Counted from the first letter of the stretch, positions 26,907 through 37,022 are shown. The stretch is 64,000 nucleotides of DNA from JACPNO01 sp963825405 (GCA_963825405.1 CAWGTB010000003.1:496001-560000), one strand, 5' to 3'. Program-made: numbers and translations. Notes: a model not told the origin generated them from the letters alone.

Positions 26907-27338
26907 ATGAAGGGTAGAAGTCACAAAGCCCTGGAAGTTCCGAACGGCGTTCGCCGGTCGATTCTTTTAGTCGACACCGATCCCTGTATTCTCGCCCTGC
27001 TGAAAGCTATGCTCGAGGGCCAGGGTTATCGGGTGCTGTTAGCCAATTGTTCGGAGACGGCGATGCGCATCATTGCTCACTCGCGGCTCCGCATCAACTA
27101 TCTCATGACCAACGTATTGGACTCCCAAGCGCCAGATTTGGCAGCGCGGGTCCAGAATCTCCGTCCGGAGATGGAAATGATGTTCATGTCGGTCATCAAG
27201 GAACGGGATGCGATTCGGGTGAAAATGCCCGACAGCGTTTCGGCGCCCTCGCGCCTGCAGGGTCATCGGGAACGAACCGTACCCGAAGAGATCACTGCCC
27301 GGCCAAAGGCACGGGCGGCGGCAGCCGGGCAGAACTAG
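26907..27338 (+). CDS. stand-alone receiver-like protein with Asn at the phosphoacceptor site
   Basis: 144 aa. ATG 26907 is fixed by GGAGG seven bases upstream; the longer open frame to 26679 is probably leader. The chain SILLVDTDPCILALLKAML begins like a receiver domain (acidic pair D-T-D) and continues GYRVLLANCSETAM. Where receivers have a T-D-V/L-x-M phosphorylation strand, this one has YLMTNVLDSQAPD, so the phosphorylatable Asp is Asn. The later strand MEMMFMSVIKERD lacks the usual T/S-A pair but keeps S. It is therefore probably a phosphorylation-independent pseudo-receiver. No output domain or kinase lies next to it. Confidence 0.75.
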   Translation: MKGRSHKALEVPNGVRRSILLVDTDPCILALLKAMLEGQGYRVLLANCSETAMRIIAHSRLRINYLMTNVLDSQAPDLAARVQNLRPEMEMMFMSVIKERDAIRVKMPDSVSAPSRLQGHRERTVPEEITARPKARAAAAGQN

Positions 27339-27350
27339 CCTGGACGGCGG

Positions 27351-28112
27351 TTACGCAGCCACAGGGTTGCGCAGCACGCCGACGCCTTCGATATCCACTT
27401 CAACCACGTCGCCTGGGTTCAGGCGGCTGGTAGAGCCTGGGGTTCCGGTATAAATGAGGTCGCCGGGCCCCAGGGTCACATACTGGCTGATCCAGCTCAC
27501 AATGGACGGCAGTTCAAAAATCAGGTCCGAAGTGTTCTGCTTTTGTACGACTTTTCCGTTCAGGCGCGTTTCGAGCGCCAGTTTCCCGTAGTCGATACCC
27601 TGCACAATCACCGGTCCCAGCGGTCCAAATGTGTCGGAGCCCTTGGCCCGCCACCATTGCAGGTCTTTATTCGGGCCGCCCTGCCAGTCGCGCTCGCTGA
27701 CATCGTTGCCGCATGTAACTCCAAATATGGCGTCGCGTCCCTCCGCCGGTGTGACCCGCCGTACCGCCTTACCGATCACGGCTACCAGTTCACCTTCGAA
27801 GTGGACGTTCAGCGCGCCCGTGGGAATCACGACCGGCTCATCGGGGTGTTGCAGGCAGCTGATGGGCTTGTAGAAAATTTCCGGCTGTTGCGGTGGCTTG
27901 CGCTCGCCCAGGTGGCTCTTGTAGTTCAGCCCAACCGCAAAGATCTTGGGTGCCTCGCACGGATACAAAAGCTTGACGCTGGAGAGTGCGTGCTTGGTCC
28001 CGGTTTCCTGATGATCGCCAAAGAGGCCGCCGCGCATCTCGCGGATCGTCTCGCCATCCAAGATTCCGTAGCTGGTGGAGGCGCCCAGCGAATACCGAAC
28101 GTATTTTGTCAT
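27351..28112 (-). CDS. fumarylacetoacetate hydrolase family protein
   Basis: 253 aa with the FAH C-terminal catalytic fold. Marks are IFAVGLNYKSHLGERK, metal ligands in VHFEGELVAVIGK and GVTCGNDVSERDWQ, the KGSDTFGPLGPVIV segment, and LIYTGTPGSTSRLNPGDVVE at the end. Members hydrolyse or decarboxylate acylpyruvates and 2-keto-3-deoxy sugar acids. It is the last gene of a minus-strand operon with a sugar epimerase (five bases apart) and a PMI-like cupin, which favours a sugar-acid substrate; this is inferred. Confidence 0.88.
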   Translation of the reverse strand: MTKYVRYSLGASTSYGILDGETIREMRGGLFGDHQETGTKHALSSVKLLYPCEAPKIFAVGLNYKSHLGERKPPQQPEIFYKPISCLQHPDEPVVIPTGALNVHFEGELVAVIGKAVRRVTPAEGRDAIFGVTCGNDVSERDWQGGPNKDLQWWRAKGSDTFGPLGPVIVQGIDYGKLALETRLNGKVVQKQNTSDLIFELPSIVSWISQYVTLGPGDLIYTGTPGSTSRLNPGDVVEVDIEGVGVLRNPVAA

Positions 28113-28117
28113 GTGAA

Positions 28118-28966
28118 TTACCGAGCCGGTGCCATATTGCGCTTGAGGAATTTGACGCCTTCGAACGCGATGTCTTCAGGCTTGGCCGCAAGATCGCGCC
28201 AGATGGCAGCGGCAGCGGAGAGCTCGCCCAGTGTGAAACCAAAACTTTCGATGGTGAGCCAGCCGTCATATTTCAAATCGCGCAGGGCTTGAAACACGGC
28301 GGGCCATTCCACGTGGCCGCTGCCGGGAATGCCTCGATCGTTTTCGCAGGTGTGCACATGCTTGAGATGCCGGGCTACGGTGCGATAACCATCGGCAATA
28401 TTTTTTTCCTCGATATTTGCGTGGAACGTATCGAACAGAATACCGATGCGCGGATGGTTGATCTCATCGCACAGCTTCACGGCGTCGGCGGCCGTGTTGA
28501 GAAAATACGTCTCAAAGCGATTCAGCGGCTCGATGGCGATGGTGACGTTGTGCTGCTCAAGGAGGCCGCCGAGGGACTGGTAGCACTCGACCGCCCACTT
28601 CCATTCATCCGGCGTGCGCCGCCGTCCCGGCAGATATCCCACCGGAGAATAGAGCGGCCCCGCAATGAGCTGCGCGCCCACATCGGCGGCGGTCTTGATG
28701 CAGTCCTGCATGTGGGTCCGGGTCTTGGCGCGCACGGCGGCATCGTCCGAAATGATGTTGAGCCCGCCCGGAATCACGGAGCAGATGGTGACTTCCAGGC
28801 CGTTTTCCTGCGTGCCTTTGCGAATCACGCTAGTCGCAAACTCCGCCGGATGGAACATGGAAACTTCCACGCCGTCGAATCCCTGCGCCTTAATTTTTGG
28901 GAGCAGGGGCAAGTTCGCGCTGTCGAACACCGCTGTCCAGATAAAGGTATTGACGCCAAATTTCAT
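28118..28966 (-). CDS. sugar epimerase/isomerase, D-tagatose 3-epimerase-like TIM barrel
   Basis: 282 aa. It resembles the D-tagatose/D-allulose 3-epimerase and hydroxypyruvate isomerase families: MKFGVNTFIWTAVFDSANL at the start, FDGVEVSMFHPAEF, GPLYSPVGYLPGRRRTPDEW, the metal-binding Glu in IAIEPLNRFETYFLNTAADA, ILFDTFHANIEEKNI with Asp and His, and a final Glu in WLTIESFGFTLG. The motif G-P-L-Y-S-P-V-G is typical of ketose 3-epimerases. ATG overlaps the TGA of the cupin gene. It probably interconverts ketoses in the pathway that the neighbouring FAH protein completes. Confidence 0.87.
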   Translation of the reverse strand: MKFGVNTFIWTAVFDSANLPLLPKIKAQGFDGVEVSMFHPAEFATSVIRKGTQENGLEVTICSVIPGGLNIISDDAAVRAKTRTHMQDCIKTAADVGAQLIAGPLYSPVGYLPGRRRTPDEWKWAVECYQSLGGLLEQHNVTIAIEPLNRFETYFLNTAADAVKLCDEINHPRIGILFDTFHANIEEKNIADGYRTVARHLKHVHTCENDRGIPGSGHVEWPAVFQALRDLKYDGWLTIESFGFTLGELSAAAAIWRDLAAKPEDIAFEGVKFLKRNMAPAR

Positions 28967-30174
28967 TTGCGAAGTCCTTTGGCATCCGGATTTGCCGGAC
29001 CGAAATGTTTCAACATCACTAGATTTTCCTTGTCGCTGCGGTTGGTGACGACGACTCCGCGCTGCGCCGCCGCGGCGGTGACGAACAATTCGTCCTTGGT
29101 CATTTGCCCGTAGCGGATCAGCGATGGCGTCTCTACGTCCATCGCGCCCACTGCGCCCCAGCCTTGCACGACGATCAGACCATACGCCGCGGCATCGCGA
29201 ATGGTCGCGCTGCGGCCCGGCAACACCGTGAGCTCTTTCGCCGAGTAGTAATCCGTCGAGTAAACCACCCATTGCTCCGAGTATCCGCCCGCCGCCATCT
29301 CATCCGCCGGCTTCACCGGCTTGGGGTGGAACAGGCGGTGCATGGCGAATTCCGGATCGACATTCGCATCCCAATCGAGCATGCCGATCAGGTAGTCCAG
29401 ATCGTGTGAAATTCGGGCGGAACGTCCTTGACCAGCAGTTCGCGCGGCACGGGGCGGCCTTCGACCAGCGACTGGAACATGCCGAACACATCGGAGTTCA
29501 CCTGCGGCTCGTAGGTCACGAGCGACCCGGGCGCGTGCAGAATTCCGGCGTCGATCTGCCAGCCAGTGCCGGGCTGCAGCCGGTAGGCCTTGGAGTGATA
29601 GAGGATGCCGTTGTCGCCTTCGTTCCAGCGCTCGAGACACTGGCGCACGTCGTCCTTGGTGGTGCCGGGCTCGAGGCCCATGAAGGTGTAGGGAAAATTG
29701 TTGTCCTTGAAATTGTATTGCGGCGGGAAGTAGTACGCCTCGGGCTTGCCTTTGCGGCCGACGCGGCGCGCGTGCTCGTCCGTCTGGTGCATGTGGTGCG
29801 GAATCGGGCCGAGGTTGTCGAAGAACTTGCAGAGCACGTTCCAGCCGCCCTGCTCGCGCATGACATCGGCGCCCAGGAATTCGTCGCCCAGAGTTTCGAT
29901 GGCCTCCCGCAGCAAAATGCGCTGCGCCGTCGATGGCGATGTAGCTCAGGCCTTCGTCGTCCGGCGTGCCGGGGCCGTTGGCGGCATTGGTGGTGGAGGA
30001 GAACCAGCGCTCGTCGATGCCGCCGCGATGCGCGCCCAGCGCGTAGAGATCGCGCGGATCGAGCTTGAGCCGACCGCCGGGCATGAGAAAAGAGCGCGGC
30101 ACCCAGCAGGGCGCCAGGCGGACAAGGCCTTGGCCGGAATCGAGGGCCTGTTTGAGCAGGACAGCGTGCGACAC
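28963..30174 (-). CDS. PMI-like cupin protein (two frameshifts)
   Basis: About 400 aa, resembling type I phosphomannose isomerase-like double cupins. The N-terminus reads LVRLAPCWVPRSFLMPGGRL. The metal site is PIPHHMHQTDEHARRVGRKG (His-rich). The partner strand is DAGILHAPGSLVTYEPQVNS, and the second cupin ends with YGLIVVQGWGAVGAMDVETP. Breaks are near 29925 (between SYIAIDGA and LLREAIETLG) and near 29401 (between PPEFHT and DLDYLIGMLDW). Start GTG 30174. It probably isomerises a sugar or sugar acid; real PMI activity is not shown. It is the first gene of an operon with the epimerase and FAH-family genes. Confidence 0.78.
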   Translation of the reverse strand: MSHAVLLKQALDSGQGLVRLAPCWVPRSFLMPGGRLKLDPRDLYALGAHRGGIDERWFSSTTNAANGPGTPDDEGLSYIAIDGAAHFAAGGHRNSGRRIPGRRCHARAGRLERALQVLRQPRPDSAPHAPDGRARAPRRPQRQARGVLLPAAIQFQGQQFSLHLHGPRARHHQGRRAPVSRALERRRQRHPLSLQGLPAAARHWLADRRRNSARARVARDLRAAGELRCVRHVPVAGRRPPRAARTAGQGRSARISHDLDYLIGMLDWDANVDPEFAMHRLFHPKPVKPADEMAAGGYSEQWVVYSTDYYSAKELTVLPGRSATIRDAAAYGLIVVQGWGAVGAMDVETPSLIRYGQMTKDELFVTAAAAQRGVVVTNRSDKENLVMLKHFGPANPDAKGLRK

Positions 30175-30209
30175 GATCTAGCAGCATATCGCAAGTTGCG
30201 GGGAAAAAC

Positions 30210-30246
30210 ATTTTCTCGCAGAGACGCAAAGAGCGCAGAGAAAATT
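30210..30246. repeat. interspersed CGCAGAGACGCA repeat, copy 3
   Basis: ATTTTCTCGCAGAGACGCAA is followed by AGAGCGCAGAGAAAATT, so the ends (ATTTTCTC and GAGAAAAT) are inverted repeats of each other. It lies in the gap between the cupin operon and the DUF6364-like gene. It is the most complete of the three copies seen (others near 380 and 7264). Confidence 0.7.
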
Positions 30247-30296
30247 AGGTCGTGGCGTCGGATAGAAAATCGTAATGATTCCGGGAAGAATTCGCT

Positions 30297-30524
30297 TCAT
30301 CGATACTTCTTGATCAGGTACTTACGATACTCGGCGGGGTCAGCGGATTTGAGCGCTCCACGCAGCGAGCGCAGAATAGGCGGTAGATCGGTGGCTTGCG
30401 GAGGCTTGGAGATGATGTCCAGAAACTCCTCCACCAGCTTCGACACCGAAGTGCCCCGTTGCTTGGAGTAGTGTTTCGCACGAACGGCGATGGATTTATC
30501 AACGCTCAGCGTCAGCTTTGCCAC
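30297..30524 (-). CDS. DUF6364-like ribbon-helix-helix antitoxin
   Basis: 75 aa. It starts KLTLSVDKSIAVRAKHYSKQ then RGTSVSKLVEEFLDII, the DUF6364 pattern (beta strand, then two helices, Arc/MetJ fold), followed by a short Pro-rich toxin-neutralising tail. Such antitoxins normally sit directly upstream of a PIN-domain RNase. Here the next gene downstream (the cupin) is unrelated and the gap holds only a repeat, so this is an orphan antitoxin or the remnant of a pair. Confidence 0.75.
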   Translation of the reverse strand: MAKLTLSVDKSIAVRAKHYSKQRGTSVSKLVEEFLDIISKPPQATDLPPILRSLRGALKSADPAEYRKYLIKKYR

Positions 30525-30594
30525 CTCACTATTATCCCCGACGATTGAACCCGCCCCGCCGTGTGTGATAGCGTGCGGTCAGAAAGGCGCGCGC

Positions 30595-30803
30595 ATGACC
30601 CAGGCAGCCCAGGCCCAAGTCAGTTGGGACAGCCAGAAAAAAAGCTGGACGGTTCGGATTCAGATGGGGGAAGAAGTGATCAAGAGGCCGGCAAAAGCGG
30701 CTGCCGATGCAGCGGACGACGACGCTGCGTTCATTGGCGGTGGCCATCGTCCAGGACGAAGGCTACGCAGGTCGACGCGTCGCAGGTAACGATCGTTCGC
30801 TGA
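30595..30803 (+). CDS. small hypothetical protein, about 69 aa (two frameshifts)
   Basis: Rebuilt from three frames: QAQVSWDSQKKSWTVRIQMG, EEVIKRPAKAAADAADDDA, then LRSLAVAIVQDEGY (break near 30725), then VDASQVTIVR and stop (break near 30770). The pieces look like one compact alpha/beta protein. No family is recognised. The 3' end overlaps the convergent PPC-domain gene. An alternative is that only the first frame (to 30789) is real. Confidence 0.45.
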
Positions 30804-33217
30804 GGACTACTTCGGCGGCGGACGATTTTCCCAGCGCCGTGTTCACCATCGAGCCGGTGATTTCCATCTTGGGCTTTTGCACGCGCACCAGGATCGGCTC
30901 CGCGGCGTAAGCCGTCTGCTGGCCATCGGCGCGCGTCTCAATGGCCGCCGGCGACGATGATGGGCTGCTCGATAGCGACGGCCGAGGGCAGAGCTTGCAG
31001 CACGAACGTACGGCGCTGTTCCGTCTCGGTAATCAGCACGCCGTTCAGGCCTATATCAGTCACCAGCACGCCCGGCGGCAGGTTGCGTACTTCCACCGGC
31101 ACGCGCCCGCCGAATTCATTGTTGCGCTGAATCGCCACCTGCACTTCGACCGTTCCGCCCGGTGTGAGCGTCACTTCTTTGGTCTCCGCCGTCATCACGA
31201 TATCCGGCTGCGGCATGAGCGCCAGCAATTGCAACTTGTCCGCGGGATCGGCCCAGCGTTCTAGCGCGCCCGCTTTGCCTGAGACCGCCAGCGGCAGGGC
31301 GCTGGCGAGTTTTGCATTGGCGTCGGCGCTTAACAGCAGCGTCGTCGATGCTTGTCCGGGAGCGATTACCGCGCTGGTTGCGTGCAGGCCGGAGGGCAAA
31401 TCTTTTACCGAGACATCTATTGGCGTATCCAGACCATCCATGCGCAGCGCAGTGACGGTCAGAGGAATGCGGCCACCGGCCGGGACGTTGGGATTGCGCG
31501 GGCTCACGCTCAAACGGAAATCCGGCGTGGGCGCGCGCAAAGTCAGGCGGTAGGCATATTCAGAGCCCGCCACGCCGCGCGCGTCATGCAGTTTGACGAT
31601 GTATTCGCCGTCGGCAGGCGCTGTGAAATGCAGCAGGGAATCCTTGCCGTAACCGGGGCCGCCATCGTCATTGCGATAAGGCAGATGGACTACCGGCAGG
31701 CCGTTAGGCGCGAATTTCGCGCCGGCGGGATGGATCTGAACTTTATATGCGGGCTGGTCAATGCCGTGCGCTTCGGGCGTAGTATCGAGCAGCGTGGTGC
31801 GCTGATTGCCGAATCCCTTGAACTGGAAATCGTCATCGGGTCCACGCGGCATGGCCTCCACTTCCAGAATTTCCTGGCCGACCATCATCAAATCGTTGAC
31901 CGCAAAGCCAGTAGAGGATTGAATGCGAATGCTACGGCCGGAGGAATCGCGCTCGCTCAGCGTGGTCGAGGTTTCGAGCACGCAGCGAACCGTGGCCCGT
32001 TCGATGGACGCTCCATGGCCGTCCAAAACCTCCACAACCGAATCCAGCGGCGACCCCAAGCGGCTGGCGTTGACCTCTAGATTAATTTTTTCGCCCTTGC
32101 GCGCTTTGAAGCGGAAATAGTTATCGGGCTTTTCCAGGCGCCCGTTGATCGTGACGGGGAGCGCGACGGCCTGCGCCGTCGCCAGCGACGTGTTGGCGCC
32201 TGTGGCCATAGCCTCCGGCTCATTGCCCAGTGCCAGTTTCACCTTGTTGAACGCCGCACCTGTGGGCGTCTCGGGCCGGAAAATTACAGCACGAAAATCT
32301 TCGCGGGAAGGTTCGCCCTTCACCTGAGCCTTGTCCGGGGCCAGGTTAAATCCGCTTAGCGCAATATCAGCGCTCTTGCCGTTTTGCAGCCCCAGCGGGA
32401 ACGCCGCCAGCGCAACCGGCAACCGTCCCACTTTGATGCGGTAGAAATGATTGCCGCTGCCGTTGGATTCGTAATCGGCGACGCGGAGATAATACACGCC
32501 CGCTTTGGCGAAACGATATGCGAACGCCGAAACGTCGCGGCCGCCCTCTTCGGTGAACTCTTTGATCAGATTCTGCTGCTCATCGTAAATTCCAAGCACC
32601 GGACGCAGACTCGATCCCAGTTTCCGGGCTGAGTTTTCAAACACAATTTGTTCGCCGTCTTTGACTGAAATTTTGTAGTAATCCAAATCGCCAGGGCGGG
32701 AAATCGTTCCCACAAGAATCGTAGGCAGATAGGTTTCGAAAGCCTCTTCGGGTGTGTTGTTCGGCTCGCGGTCGGGACTCTCCCCGTAATACGGCTCGAC
32801 GACAAAATTCCCCTGCGGACTGGTCCCAAGCGGTGTCAGCAGACGAAATCCGACCATGCCGACGGGCGCCTCCGGGCTCACGTCCAGCTCGAAGGTCACC
32901 TGATTGTGCGGCGGCAGAGGACCGAGATCGATGGTGGAAATCGTGTTGTTTCCGCCGAAGCGCAGGTCCGCCAGATCCGGCAGTTCCTTGATGCTGACGA
33001 TGCGCGCCTTAATTCCCGGTTCGCTGAAATAAATGGCGCTGGTCTTGGCCAGGTTGAGACCTTCCACAGTGAATTCCACCGTCGCGCCGCGCGCCACTCC
33101 CAGCGGCGCGACCGACGTGATAGTCGGCGGCGTGGTGCGCTGGCCGGTTGGTGAATCATTAGTGGATTGTGCGAACACCGCGGTAGCGGCCAGAAGCGGA
33201 ATCAAAATTCGTCTCAT
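30763..33217 (-). CDS. exported PPC-domain and Ig-like-domain protein (one frameshift)
   Basis: About 815 aa. Signal peptide (ILIPLLAATAVFAQ); an IPT/Ig-like domain (PTITSVAPLGVARGATVEFT); a first bacterial pre-peptidase domain (DREPNNTPEEAFETYLPTIL, ISRPGDLDYYKISVKDGEQI); a second PPC-like domain (INGRLEKPDNYFRFKARKGE); then DSLLHFTAPADGEYIVKLHD and Ig-like repeats. One extra base near 30943 brings an early stop. Correcting it adds AIETRADGQQTAYAAEPILV and a tail to about 30763, although the exact end is uncertain. Such proteins bind extracellular material in Planctomycetes and Acidobacteria. It is last in an operon with WD40-cytochrome, DUF1549/1553 and DUF1501 genes. Confidence 0.82.
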
Positions 33218-33225
33218 AAGTACCT

Positions 33226-34563
33226 CTATTTCGCCGCGGCGCTGGCCTGGCGCGGCGCCGGCGTCGCGAATTGCGCCACGCGATACACTTCGAGCGATCC
33301 GTCGTAGCGGCCGGCGGCGATGCTCTTGCCATCCGGCGAAAACGCGAGTGACATCACCCAGTCCGGCTGCTTGGCCAGCGTCTTGATCTCTGTGAGATCT
33401 TCGGAGCTGAAAACTTTGATGGTTTTGTCGGCGGAACTCGATACCAGCAACTTGCCGTCCGGCGACCATGCCAGTTGCAGAATGGCGTCTTCGTGCGCGA
33501 TCAAAGAAGTCAGCAGCGTGCCGCTCTTGGGGCCAAGCGACCAGATGCGAATCGTTTTGTCCAGGCCGCCCGCCGCGACACGCCTGCCGGCGGGATCGAT
33601 CGCAATTGCGTTCAAGCCGTCCGTCGGTTCACTCAGCGAATAGAGGCGCTCGCCGGTGGCCACGTCCCAGATTTTCGCGGCGCGGTCCGCGGAAGCCGAG
33701 ACCAGCCGCTGCCCATCGGGCGTGAACACCAGCGCGTAGACGGCATCGATGTGATCTTTCAGCGTGCGGACTTCTTTGCCGGTAGCCGCGTCCCAGAGCT
33801 TGATCAGTTTGTCGTAGCTCGAAGTGGCGATCAGCTTGCCATCCGGAGAAAACGCGACGGCGTAAATGCAATCAGCGTGGCCTTTGATGGTGACGAGGGC
33901 AGTGCGCTTCTCGACATCCCAGATTTTTACTTCGCCGCCGCGCGCCGGCAAGCCGCCGGCTGCCGCCAGATATTTGCCATCGCGCGAAAAAGCCACGGCG
34001 CGCACTTCCTCGGCGTGGCCGGACAGCGTCGCAATTGCCGCGCGCGTCTCTGCGTCCACGAGGCGCACTTCTTTGTAGCTGCCCAAGGCCAGCAGTTTGC
34101 CATCCGGACTGTAAGCCAGCGAACCGATCTGCGCCTTCACGGCAACTTTAGGCTTGATATCAGGAATAAGTGGCGCCGCCAGCCGCGCCGCGAGAGCGCT
34201 GGCCTCTTCAGCGGTCGGCGGTTTCGCGCCGGCGTCGATCCATTTTCGAATGGTTTCGATGTCGCCCGTCGCCAGAGGTTTGCCTCCCAGTGGCATGGCA
34301 GGCGCGCCTTTGCCGGCGATCATCAGATACAGGCGGCTCTCGTCACTCTTGCCTGGCGTAAGCACCGAACCCTTGTTGCCGCCCGCTTGCAAGCCTTCGA
34401 AGGTATCGACATTGAGGCCGCCCATTTTGACCTTTGCCGCGTGGCAGCCGGCGCAGTTATTCGAGAGAACGGGCGCGACATCTTTGGCAAACGACGGCGC
34501 GTCCTGGGCCGCAAGGGGAAGCGAAACCAGCGCCAGCAGCGCAATATGGCATTCAATTCGCAT
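33226..34563 (-). CDS. exported c-type cytochrome / WD40 repeat protein
   Basis: 445 aa. Signal peptide (HIALLALVSLPLAAQ), then a planctomycete-type cytochrome domain (PSCyt1): APVLSNNCAGCHAAKVKMGG with a single C-x-x-C-H heme site and the later G-x-P-x-M-P-x-G ligand region (GKGAPAMPLGGKPL). From about residue 140 there are seven WD40 blades (AYSPDGKLLALGSYKEVRLV; AFSPDGKLIATSSYDKLIKL; and so on). ATG overlaps the TAA of the DUF1549 gene in TAATG, so translation is coupled. A periplasmic scaffold with redox function is likely. Confidence 0.9.
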   Translation of the reverse strand: MRIECHIALLALVSLPLAAQDAPSFAKDVAPVLSNNCAGCHAAKVKMGGLNVDTFEGLQAGGNKGSVLTPGKSDESRLYLMIAGKGAPAMPLGGKPLATGDIETIRKWIDAGAKPPTAEEASALAARLAAPLIPDIKPKVAVKAQIGSLAYSPDGKLLALGSYKEVRLVDAETRAAIATLSGHAEEVRAVAFSRDGKYLAAAGGLPARGGEVKIWDVEKRTALVTIKGHADCIYAVAFSPDGKLIATSSYDKLIKLWDAATGKEVRTLKDHIDAVYALVFTPDGQRLVSASADRAAKIWDVATGERLYSLSEPTDGLNAIAIDPAGRRVAAGGLDKTIRIWSLGPKSGTLLTSLIAHEDAILQLAWSPDGKLLVSSSADKTIKVFSSEDLTEIKTLAKQPDWVMSLAFSPDGKSIAAGRYDGSLEVYRVAQFATPAPRQASAAAK

Positions 34564-37016
34564 TAGTAATTAAACAGAAACTCTTTGCTGGTGAGCATGG
34601 CCCACATCATGTCTTCCAGAGCCTGGCGCCGCGTGTCGCGCTGCGCGTCGGTCGAACCCGTCGTCGCGCGCGTTCTGAGCAGCGCCGCGAGCATCGGCGC
34701 GCGCTCGGCCTCAGAGGGATAGCGCCCGTACGCCGCCAGATAGAGATGGTCCAGCGTGTCTTTGTCGGACAGTCCCAGTTTGAGCGATAGCGCAGGATAG
34801 CCATCCGGCGCGGAGAGCTTTTTGTTCAGCGTGTCGCCGTTGATGACGTGCAGCGCCTGTGAAATGGTGGGTTCCGCCGACCGTTCCGCGGCGTCGCACA
34901 GCACCCGCTTAGGCCGTCCGAACGAAGTCAGAAATTCCGATTTCACCTGCGTGTCCGGCAATTGCAGCGCGCGCGTGCCCACCGGATATGCGGCAAATCG
35001 CGTGGGAACGCCGCTCACCTGCGACATCGCGTCCAGCAGCACTTCAGCCGGCAGCCGCTTGACGATGTACTTCGAATAATATTTGTTGTCGTTCTGATTG
35101 GTCGCGTTGGCTTCGGACGCAAGCTGATACGCCCCCGAATTCATCACCAGCCGGATCAGCCGCTTGACGTCGTAGCCGTTCTTGACGAAATCCTGGCTCA
35201 GCGCCGCGAAGAGCTCTTCATTGGATGCCGGATTGGTGGCGCGCACATCGTCCACTGGATCGACCAGGCCGCGGCCCATGAAATTGGCGAAGACGCGATT
35301 CACCAGCGCGCGAGAGAAATTCGAATTCTGCGGACTGGTGAGCCATTTGGCAAAATGAACGCGCCGGTCTTCGGTCGAATCGAGCGGACATCGGTTCGCC
35401 ATCGAGCGGCGTCGGCGGCAGTGGCCGCAGCAGGCGCGGATGATTAATGTCGCCGGAAGCTTTGGCGAAGACCACCACATCGCCCGGCTCGACGCCGTTC
35501 TTCAAGCCGACCCGCGAGAACAGGTTGGTCATCTGGTAGTACTGCTTCTGGGTCCATTTCTCCAGCGGGTGATTGTGGCAGCGCGCGCACGTGATGCGCT
35601 GTCCCATGAACGCTTGCGTGGCGTTCTCCATCAGGTCGATGGGATCTTTGTGCAGCACGAAATAGTTCAGTTCGCCCATCTGGCTGGTGTTGCCGGACGA
35701 GGTGAAAATCTCCCGCGCGAACTGGTCCCAGGGCTTGTTCTCCTTCACGCTGTCGCGAATCCAGTTGTAGAACGACCACATGGCGTTCGGACGCAGCCTG
35801 CGGCTCGAAACCAGTAGCAGGTCGGACCATTTGTAGGACCAGTAATCCACAAACTCGTCGCGCTCGAGGAGCGAGTCGATGAGCTTGGCGCGCTTGTCCG
35901 GCGCTTTGTCGGCCAGGAAATTTTCCACTTCTTCGGCGGTGGGCAGAATGCCGGCCGCATCGATGTACGCGCGGCGAATAAAGGTGGAATCCGACGCCAT
36001 TCCCGACGGCGCGATGTTGAGCGCCTTCGAGCTTGGCCAGGATGAAATCGTCGATGAAATTGTTGCGCGGAAATTTCTCGTAGACCGCCGCATCGATCTT
36101 GTTGGCGAACGGCACGGTCAGGCGCGAATAGAGCACGCGGCTGGAGTAGTACAGCGTGATGGCTGCTTCTCCGGAGCCGTTCATCTTTACGTGGCCCAGA
36201 TCATCGACCGTGGCCACGCCTTCGTCGCTCGAACTGAATTTCACCCAACGGGTGACGTCGCGAACTTGCCCGTCGGAATACTTGGCGCGGACGACCAAGT
36301 TGCTGCTCGCTGCCGGCGTCGAGGCGTCGCGGACGGCGGATAAACTTCGAGGCCGGTAACCTGCACGATCGCTATCGGCCGGGCGGCGGCATTCCGGCCG
36401 CAATCCATTCGGCAGATCACGCGATATTCCAGCGAGCCGGGAGCGAAGCGCTTGCCGCCGCCATGCGCGACGGCGCCGGTCGGCTTCAGCAGAATCAGGC
36501 TGTGGGCGGGATCGGACAGGGACAATGCGCCGCCCTACCGACTGCGCGCGTCAGCGTATCGTAATCGACGTCGGGATCGTAGCCGCGCAGGGTCAGCTTG
36601 AATCCGTTCTTGCCGGCCAGCGCGCCGTGGCACGCGCCCGAATTGCAGCCCATCTTGGTCAGCACCGGGATCACGTCGTTGCGAAAGCTCCAGGTGAACG
36701 GGGCTTGCGCGTTCTTCACGCGCACAGTTGCGCGTGGCCGATTGCCCCTGCGCGCTGGCGGTGATGGAAGCCTCGCCGTCGCTCACCGGGCGTCACGACG
36801 CCGTTCGCATCCACCGTCGCGACGGCCGGATTCGATGACGTCCACTGCGCCTTGCGGGTCCAGTCTTCCTGGTGATCGCTCAGGTCGGCTTCGACCAGCA
36901 ATTGGTGGCGCGCTTCGGGGCCGGTGAGTTCGACGGTCTCGGCAGGATTGTTGAGATTCCCGGCGGCGGAAAGCATGCCGCAGCAAGCCAACTACGGAGA
37001 ATAGAAATTTGCGCAT
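34563..37016 (-). CDS. exported DUF1549/DUF1553 protein with Ig-like domains (many frameshifts)
   Basis: Rebuilt protein of about 815 aa: signal MRKFLFSVVGLL; a Big_2-type Ig domain (WTSSNPAVATVDANGVVT); a heme-like site CNSGACHGALAGKNGFKLTL (PSCyt1-like); a second Ig domain (SSDEGVATVDDLGHVKMNG); DUF1549 (NNFIDDFILAKLE, FIRRAYIDAAGILPTAEEVE, ITCARCHNHPLEKWTQKQYY); and DUF1553 (HFAKWLTSPQNSNFSRALVN, RVFANFMGRGLVDPVDDVRA, ending LTSKEFLFNY). Breaks occur near 36025, 36340, 36400, 36520, 36720, 36785 and 36980, plus one at about 35385. The density points to sequence error. Function is unknown; the family is widespread in Planctomycetes, linked to sulfatases and polymer use. Confidence 0.82.
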
Positions 37017-37022
37017 GTCCGT

